From: Bog-473 sp963738135
Lineage (GTDB): Bacteria; Actinomycetota; Acidimicrobiia; Acidimicrobiales; RAAP-2
Assembly (NCBI GenBank): GCA_963738135.1
Contig: CAVTVK010000003.1
Location: 496,001-560,000 of the forward strand
Direction of reading: 5' to 3'
Length of the DNA stretch: 64,000 nucleotides
In this document: one piece after another, positions 59,029 to 64,000 of the stretch
How the letters are laid out: the number at the start of each line of letters is the position of its first letter
Position numbering within the stretch: position 1 is the stretch's first letter
Made by a program: the position numbers and the translations under genes
The notes under the pieces: generated by a model
Seen by the model: only the letters and a program-made list of their open reading frames with translations
Told to the model about the DNA's origin: nothing
Databases searched by the model: none

Positions 59029-61008
59029 ATGACCCCCGCATCGACAGCCTTCAGTGGCCACGGCTTCGCCCTCCTGGTGCTCGATGCCCTCATCCTTGCC
59101 GTCGTCTTTCTGAGGCCGTTCACCCGTAGCTACGACGACGACTCGGACAAGGGCTCAGGGAACCTCGTCGTGATGACACCGCCCTTGAAGCCAAGCTACA
59201 AGCGCTGCAGCCTCTTCGTCCTGACGAGTCTTGCGGTGTCTGTCGTGATCGTGGGGCTGAAGACGCCGAACCTGTCCGGCGCGTATCACAACCTCGTGAC
59301 GGAGTTGCTGCTGTCTGTGATCCCCGACCCGTCGGTTGTCGACGGCTATGCCAACTCGCTGCTTCCAGTGTTCCAGGTGAGCGTGCTCTCCTTCGGGTTG
59401 GCCTTTGCCTTGGCCTTCAGAGCGTCGCTCGGGCGCCGGGTGATGATCCTGCTGAACGTGGTGTTGTTCCTCCTCGTGTCCGCCGTGGTCGACGCCTTCT
59501 TCGGGATCTTCGTCATAAAGACCGGATTCCCCTTGGGGCCGACTCCGGTTGTGAACCTCCTGGTGCAGTACACCATCGCGGGGGTTGTCGTGTCCCGCGT
59601 CGCTTTCACCAGCTTCCGGTTACCCAAGAAGACACAGCTTCCCATCGGGCGCCACAAACCAACCGATCTGATCGACGACGTGATCGTGATCATCTGCGTG
59701 CTCACCGCATTCGGGGTCGTGATGGCCGGAGCGGTCTACCTCGAGTCCAAGTTCGGCCATAGCCCGTTCGTTGCCGCTGCGATCGCCTTCGCGTGCCCCC
59801 CGTACATCTTCATGTTGATCACCGTGTTCTTGGGATTGGTGCGACTCGTCCACCACCGTCAGGTCAATCCCACCCACGAACGACCTCCCATTGAGGTCAT
59901 CATCCCGGCTTTCAACGAGGAACTCAACATCGCCAATCTCCTCGGGACGATCGATGCCGCCGCGGGGAAGTATCAAGGGCCGGTCCGGGTCATCATGTGC
60001 GACGACGGCTCGACCGACGACACATTCCGGCTCTCGTCCGAAGCCATGGCCGCCTTTCAGCACGCAACAGGCGAGGTCATCAAGGGGAACCACAACGGGA
60101 AGTCGGGCGCCCTGAACCTCGCCTTGTCGCGATGCAGCGCCGAGATCGTCTACCGGGTCGATGCCGACTGCCTGGTGCACGAAGACTGCTTCTTGTACTC
60201 CGTTCCCCACTTCCTGGCCGATCCCAAGGTTGGAATCCTCGGAGCATTCACGCTGCCGATAGAGCCGTACACCACGTGGATCGACCGGATGCGGATGTTC
60301 GAGATGATCGTCGGATTCGGGATGGTCCGACCGGCGAGCGACGTCGTTGACGGCATCGTGTGCATTCCGGGGACGTTCACTGCGTTCCGACGGGACGCGG
60401 CACTCGCCATCGGCGGATTTGTCGAGGGCATGTACGGGGAGGATCTTGATTTCACTCTCGCCATCGCCCGTATCGGCTACCACGCCGCCATCGACACCCG
60501 GGTGCGCTCCTTCGAGGATGTCCCGAACACCCAGCGTCAGCTGCGCATCCAGAGGACGCGTTGGAACCGCGGCGCGAGTATGGCCTTCGCGCGGTACACC
60601 CCGGGTGCCACGGGTCTGGCTGGATGCCGATTCTGGTTCTTCATGACGCGGTCGTCCTTCAAGCGGTTCCTCGTCCCGTTGCACATAACGGGCCTGGTCT
60701 ACGTCACCACCCTGGCCGTCGTGGACCCGACGAGCCGTCTCAATCTCGCCCGAGTGCTGTTCCTCTTGTTGTTCAGGCAGGTTCCGGCTCTCGTGCAGCT
60801 CATTGGATGCACCGTCTACTACGGGAAGGCGGCGGTGCTCGGCTGGATCCCGGCCCGCTACGCGTTCATCATGCTCAAGCACTACTACGGACTGGAAGCG
60901 TTTCTCGGTTTCAACGCGCGGCCAGTGTTGACCGACCGTGTCAGAGAGTCCCTTCGTCCCGCTTCCCGGCGTCGGGTCCTGCCCGAGGTGGAGGTTGCGC
61001 GCTCATGA
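59029..61008 (+). CDS. Processive family 2 glycosyltransferase (polysaccharide synthase)
   Basis: A 659-residue membrane synthase. About seven membrane spans occupy residues 1-280. The GT-A domain then begins with IEVIIPAFNEELNIANLLGT (near 290), the UDP-binding D325-D326, the metal-binding V-D-A-D (D378, D380), the acceptor motif GEDLD (E471, D472) and Q508-R-T-R-W512, the Q-x-x-R-W signature of processive synthases such as cellulose, hyaluronan or chitin synthase. More spans follow. The large N-terminal membrane part is unlike BcsA or HasA. Downstream of the adaptor protein gene it is probably the chain-making engine of the operon. The sugar polymerised is unknown. Confidence 0.88.
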   Translation: MTPASTAFSGHGFALLVLDALILAVVFLRPFTRSYDDDSDKGSGNLVVMTPPLKPSYKRCSLFVLTSLAVSVVIVGLKTPNLSGAYHNLVTELLLSVIPDPSVVDGYANSLLPVFQVSVLSFGLAFALAFRASLGRRVMILLNVVLFLLVSAVVDAFFGIFVIKTGFPLGPTPVVNLLVQYTIAGVVVSRVAFTSFRLPKKTQLPIGRHKPTDLIDDVIVIICVLTAFGVVMAGAVYLESKFGHSPFVAAAIAFACPPYIFMLITVFLGLVRLVHHRQVNPTHERPPIEVIIPAFNEELNIANLLGTIDAAAGKYQGPVRVIMCDDGSTDDTFRLSSEAMAAFQHATGEVIKGNHNGKSGALNLALSRCSAEIVYRVDADCLVHEDCFLYSVPHFLADPKVGILGAFTLPIEPYTTWIDRMRMFEMIVGFGMVRPASDVVDGIVCIPGTFTAFRRDAALAIGGFVEGMYGEDLDFTLAIARIGYHAAIDTRVRSFEDVPNTQRQLRIQRTRWNRGASMAFARYTPGATGLAGCRFWFFMTRSSFKRFLVPLHITGLVYVTTLAVVDPTSRLNLARVLFLLLFRQVPALVQLIGCTVYYGKAAVLGWIPARYAFIMLKHYYGLEAFLGFNARPVLTDRVRESLRPASRRRVLPEVEVARS

Positions 61009-61049
61009 TCCCAGTCACGAGTCGTAAGCCGGGGAGCCGAGTCGGGGGA

Positions 61050-62057
61050 CTAGTAACCGAGTTGCGGAGCGAGAGCCTGCAGGAATGCCACCGCGACCTG
61101 GGGGTTGCGAGGACCTCCCAGTCCTCCGGGAACGTTCAGCCAGTACCCCGAGACCATCGGTCTGGTTGCGGCGTAGTCGTTGAGCAAGAGCTGCGACGTA
61201 ATGGCCTGGTGGGGAGCAGATGTCGTCAGGCCCACCATGACGAGGGCGCGCGGATTTGTGGCCTGCGCTTGGCTCACCGCGGCGGAGACGAAGCCGTTGA
61301 ATCCGCTGGTGCCCTCGTCTTGCTGCCCCTGGATCTCCACGACATCCGCGTGCGCCGCGGACTGCGAAGCGATGCCGAGACCGGTGTAGCCGTCGTACTT
61401 CGTTGCATTCGAATACGCCGTGCTGAGCACCGTGGACAGGTTTGCTGCCGGCGTGAAGACCAATCCGAGACCGTGCTGGTGCGCCAGGGTCTCGGCCTCC
61501 GCCTCGTAGGTGAAGGGTTGCTGCTGCTGAGCGAGAGGGGTGGCCGGCCACTTCTCGTCGTCATAGAGGACCAACTTGACGTAGGAGGGTATCGACCCGG
61601 CGGAGATTGCGTCCACCAATTGTTGGTAGTCGGCAAAGCTCACAACGTACGTCGCGTTCGGCAGGAGTGGGTCCTTGGCGGGATGAGCGGACTTCACGAT
61701 CAGAAACGTCTGAGGATTGTTGAAATAGTCCTGCAGCATCGACTGGGACAACCCCGCTTCGAGCAAGGGCGACACGGAGAACTTTTCGAGAAGCCAGTAG
61801 GGCTTTGTGGCACTTCCCAGGGCAGCCGGCAACTGAAAGGTCGGGGCGGGCGCAGGGGCAGCGGTCGTAGGGGTCACCCCCGAAGTCGATGTCGCCGACG
61901 TGCTGGAAGTTGTCGAGCTCTTGGCGTGCGCCGACCGCGAGGGTCCGCCGGCGGACGAACATCCAAAGGCCAGCAGGCCTGCCGCGACGATTGCCGGGAA
62001 AAGAACCAGGCGTTGTCTCCGTCTTGTCCGATGCGCAGTTGGCATGGATCGACGCAT
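61050..62057 (-). CDS. Lipoprotein with possible TIM-barrel hydrolase-like domain
   Basis: 335 residues. A basic N-terminus, hydrophobic stretch and lipobox LLAFGC (lipidated Cys near residue 33) mark a lipoprotein, followed by a Ser/Thr/Pro/Ala linker to about residue 72. The rest alternates strands and helices (YVKLVLYDDEKWPATPLAQQ, TLAHQHGLGLVFTPAANL, ADVVEIQGQQDEGTSGFNGF, PRALVMVGLTTSAP, VSGYWLNVPGG). That pattern resembles a (beta/alpha) barrel and could be a sugar-binding or degrading domain; no family is recognised. It converges on the GT2 gene (41 nt apart) and is divergent from the sulfatase-like gene, so it may belong to the same surface-glycan system. Confidence 0.7.
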   Translation of the reverse strand: MRRSMPTAHRTRRRQRLVLFPAIVAAGLLAFGCSSAGGPSRSAHAKSSTTSSTSATSTSGVTPTTAAPAPAPTFQLPAALGSATKPYWLLEKFSVSPLLEAGLSQSMLQDYFNNPQTFLIVKSAHPAKDPLLPNATYVVSFADYQQLVDAISAGSIPSYVKLVLYDDEKWPATPLAQQQQPFTYEAEAETLAHQHGLGLVFTPAANLSTVLSTAYSNATKYDGYTGLGIASQSAAHADVVEIQGQQDEGTSGFNGFVSAAVSQAQATNPRALVMVGLTTSAPHQAITSQLLLNDYAATRPMVSGYWLNVPGGLGGPRNPQVAVAFLQALAPQLGY

Positions 62058-62282
62058 CCCTTTTTTGTACTACAGATCCGCCCCGCTCGGACGTCGACCA
62101 CCACCCTTGCGAACTTCGCAGCGGGCCGGTTCGAGTGTGCGCCTGCGAAGTGGTCGACCCCGGGACAGCGCATCGCGGATGGCACGGCATGGCACGAGAC
62201 GTCGAAGACGACACCAGTGTGTGGAAGAAACCGATAACCGTTCGCTCGTTCCGGGTGACGGTCCAGGCGCAGAGGAGACCAA

Positions 62283-63605
62283 GTGAACGTCATATTCATT
62301 TCGATGGACACGCTACGAGCAGATCATCTCGGATGCCTCGGCCACGAACGAAAGCTCACCCCCAACCTCGATCGCATCGCCAGCGAAGGCGCGCTCTTCA
62401 CCAATGCCTTCGCGTCGGACATTCCGACGCAACCCTCGCACACGGCGATTTTCACCGGGCGGTTCGGGGTGAACACGGGGATCGTGTCGCACTTCCACCC
62501 GCCGGCGCGTCTGGATGCGGACATCTCCTGGCTTCCCAGCATCTTCCAGAAGTCTGCGTACGCGACAGGAGCGGTCGACCATCTGTTTGCGATGAAGGAC
62601 TGGTTCATGCGTGGGTACACCGACTACATGCCGCCCCCAGGCCGGTCTCGGTCACCAGGGTCGGTCATCGTCGATACCGGGACCCAGTGGCTGGACGAGC
62701 ACAACAAGGAGGAGTTCTTCCTGTTTCTGCACTTTTGGGACGCACACATTCCCTACGTCCCGCCGCAGCCCTACAAGCACCTCTACACGAAGGGATCCGT
62801 GCTCCGCAGGGACCCGCTCGTCGAAGCGAAGTTGACGAGCAGACCGACGTATCCACTCTTCGCGGAGAACCTCTACAACCACCTCGACGTCATCCCCAAC
62901 GTGGAGTACGTCGCTGACCTCTACGACGCCGAGGTCGCATATCTCGACTACGAGATCGGTCGGCTCTTCGATTATCTGCGAAGAGTCGGGGTGCTGGACA
63001 AGACCATGGTCGTGCTCTTCGGGGATCATGGTGAGAACATGACGGAGCACGACGCGTGGTTCGACCACGCTGGGCTCTACGACTCGGTCGTCCACGTCCC
63101 GGTGATCATCTGGGCTCCCGGAACAGTGCCGGCATCGGAGGTGACGTCGCTGGTGTCGACCGTCGACATCAAGCCGACGGTCCTCGATTTCCTCGAGATG
63201 CCTGGCGTCCCAGGTCTCGACGGACGTTCGCTCCGACCGCTCACCGAAGGCGGGACGGAGTCACATCGCGACGTCGTGTTCTTGAGCGAGTGCACGTGGC
63301 AGGCAAAGCGCGGTCTCCGTACCTCGGACTGGAAGTACATCCGTTGCATCGACCCGGGCGTTTACCCGAGAGACGGTGTCGAGCTCTATGACGTCCGCCT
63401 CGATCGCGGGGAGCAGACGAATCTGGCTGCCGACAGGCCTGACGTCGTGGCACAGATGGACGCGATGCTCTCTGCATGGCTCGACAATGAGCTGGGTGGC
63501 AGACCGGATCCGATGGACGAGGTCGTGACTGCTGGTCTGCCCGCCGTCAGGCGGCTCAACGATCTGGTTGCCGATCTGGCCGCTCAGACCCCGCACCACG
63601 CGTAG
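62283..63605 (+). CDS. Sulfatase-superfamily hydrolase with Thr in place of the formylglycine Cys
   Basis: A 440-residue alkaline-phosphatase-superfamily protein. The N-terminal metal site (ISMDTLRADHLGCLG), the metal-binding LFGDHGENMTEHD and the C-terminal ELYDVRLDRGEQTNLA are standard for sulfatases. At the nucleophile position it reads T49-Q-P-S-H53 rather than C-x-P-S-R, so formylglycine cannot form. Thr nucleophiles occur in the phosphotransferase branch (LtaS, EptA type) and in uncharacterised T-x-P-S-H sulfatase-like proteins. It may therefore be a phosphohydrolase or phosphotransferase. No signal peptide or membrane span is seen, so it appears cytoplasmic. GTG start with ribosome site GAGGAGA. 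Confidence 0.85.
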   Translation: MNVIFISMDTLRADHLGCLGHERKLTPNLDRIASEGALFTNAFASDIPTQPSHTAIFTGRFGVNTGIVSHFHPPARLDADISWLPSIFQKSAYATGAVDHLFAMKDWFMRGYTDYMPPPGRSRSPGSVIVDTGTQWLDEHNKEEFFLFLHFWDAHIPYVPPQPYKHLYTKGSVLRRDPLVEAKLTSRPTYPLFAENLYNHLDVIPNVEYVADLYDAEVAYLDYEIGRLFDYLRRVGVLDKTMVVLFGDHGENMTEHDAWFDHAGLYDSVVHVPVIIWAPGTVPASEVTSLVSTVDIKPTVLDFLEMPGVPGLDGRSLRPLTEGGTESHRDVVFLSECTWQAKRGLRTSDWKYIRCIDPGVYPRDGVELYDVRLDRGEQTNLAADRPDVVAQMDAMLSAWLDNELGGRPDPMDEVVTAGLPAVRRLNDLVADLAAQTPHHA

Positions 63606-63809
63606 AGCTGTTCACGAGGCCTGCGACCCGACAGTTGTGCGAGCCGCCGGCGCCTGGACCTGTCCAGTGGGTGAACATCGAGCGAGTACGATTCGTGTCG
63701 AAGGGACCCTCACGCATCGACGCCTTGTGGCGCGCTGCGAGATGATGCGTCGGGGGCTGTGGGGGACGGAGACGCGCACCGGCGCGTCGGTGATTGATTG
63801 TGACGGGTA

Positions 63810-64000
63810 ATGCGAATTATCTACTTCGACATCGACACGCTGCGCGCTGACCACCTCGGTTGCTATGGCTATGAGCGCCCGACGAGCCCGGCCATCGACG
63901 CAGTCGCGGCCGACGGCGTCAGGTTCACCAACGTGTACGCGTCCGACCTCCCCTGCCTCCCGTCCCGCACGGCCCTGAGCAGCGGACGGCTGGGGATCCA
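63810..64000 (+). CDS. Sulfatase, formylglycine (Cys) type, 5' part only
   Basis: The first 63 codons of a gene cut by the window end. The translation aligns without gaps to the upstream sulfatase-like protein: FDIDTLRADHLGCYGYERPT against the metal-site region. It has the true sulfatase motif C49-L-P-S-R53 followed by T-A-L-S-S-G, so the Cys can be converted to formylglycine. ATG 63810 is preceded by GACGGGTA, a weak ribosome site. It begins 204 nt after the upstream gene. Confidence 0.88.
   Translation, partial: MRIIYFDIDTLRADHLGCYGYERPTSPAIDAVAADGVRFTNVYASDLPCLPSRTALSSGRLGI

Noticed and set aside
63568..63810. 80-codon plus-strand frame between the two sulfatase genes
   Set aside because: It begins inside the upstream gene in another frame and its translation is Arg/Thr-rich without features; the second sulfatase starts at its end.

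Overview
The window reads as a chromosomal segment from a GC-rich actinobacterium, most likely an uncultured member of class Acidimicrobiia. The grounds are overall GC content, TANNNT-type -10 boxes placed directly in front of start codons, an MptB-like polyprenol-phosphomannose mannosyltransferase, and actinobacterial-looking ribosomal and RNA polymerase proteins. The class assignment is an inference; no 16S gene is present.

Layout. 1-8 kb: end of a GH15 glycosidase, an MBL-fold hydrolase, a quinoprotein-like beta-propeller, tadA, two tandem paralogous membrane proteins of unknown function, and serine tRNA genes. 8.4-15.5 kb: two universal stress proteins, the SRP RNA gene, dnaX, recR, asd, phoU and rmuC. 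15.6-24.3 kb: a recC-recB-recD operon. 24.5-34.1 kb: sqdB-like UDP-sulfoquinovose synthase, a secreted protein, citrate synthase, tesB, a GH1 glucosidase, a GtrA protein, yajQ, tRNA-Tyr, an mptB-like gene and a GNAT acetyltransferase. 34.2-46.7 kb: the classic translation/transcription cluster (tRNA-Thr, tRNA-Met, rpmG, tRNA-Trp, secE, nusG, rplK, rplA, L10 leader, rplJ, rplL, rpoB, rpoC). 46.7-52.8 kb: two complete cysD-cysNC sulfate-activation operons in tandem.

53.2-64 kb is an accessory-looking surface polysaccharide region. It holds a membrane-anchored protein with three GH26-like domains, an HlyD-type membrane fusion protein overlapping it by 4 nt, a processive GT2 synthase, an opposing lipoprotein, and two adjacent sulfatase-superfamily genes (the second cut by the window end). 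Together with two PAPS-forming operons and the sulfoquinovose gene, the right half suggests investment in sulfated or sulfonated glycans. No sulfotransferase is visible in the window, so that link is a hypothesis.

Quality. Many conserved genes between about 10.8 and 44.4 kb are split by single-base frameshifts, nearly all equivalent to one extra base (dnaX, asd, rmuC, recC, recB, recD, gltA, GH1, mptB, rplK, rplJ, rpoB, rpoC; nusG is also broken). The first 9 kb and the last 17 kb show none. Because rpoB and rpoC are among those affected, I read most as sequence errors and annotate each gene as one CDS over its full span. The density in recCBD is high enough that real decay there cannot be excluded.
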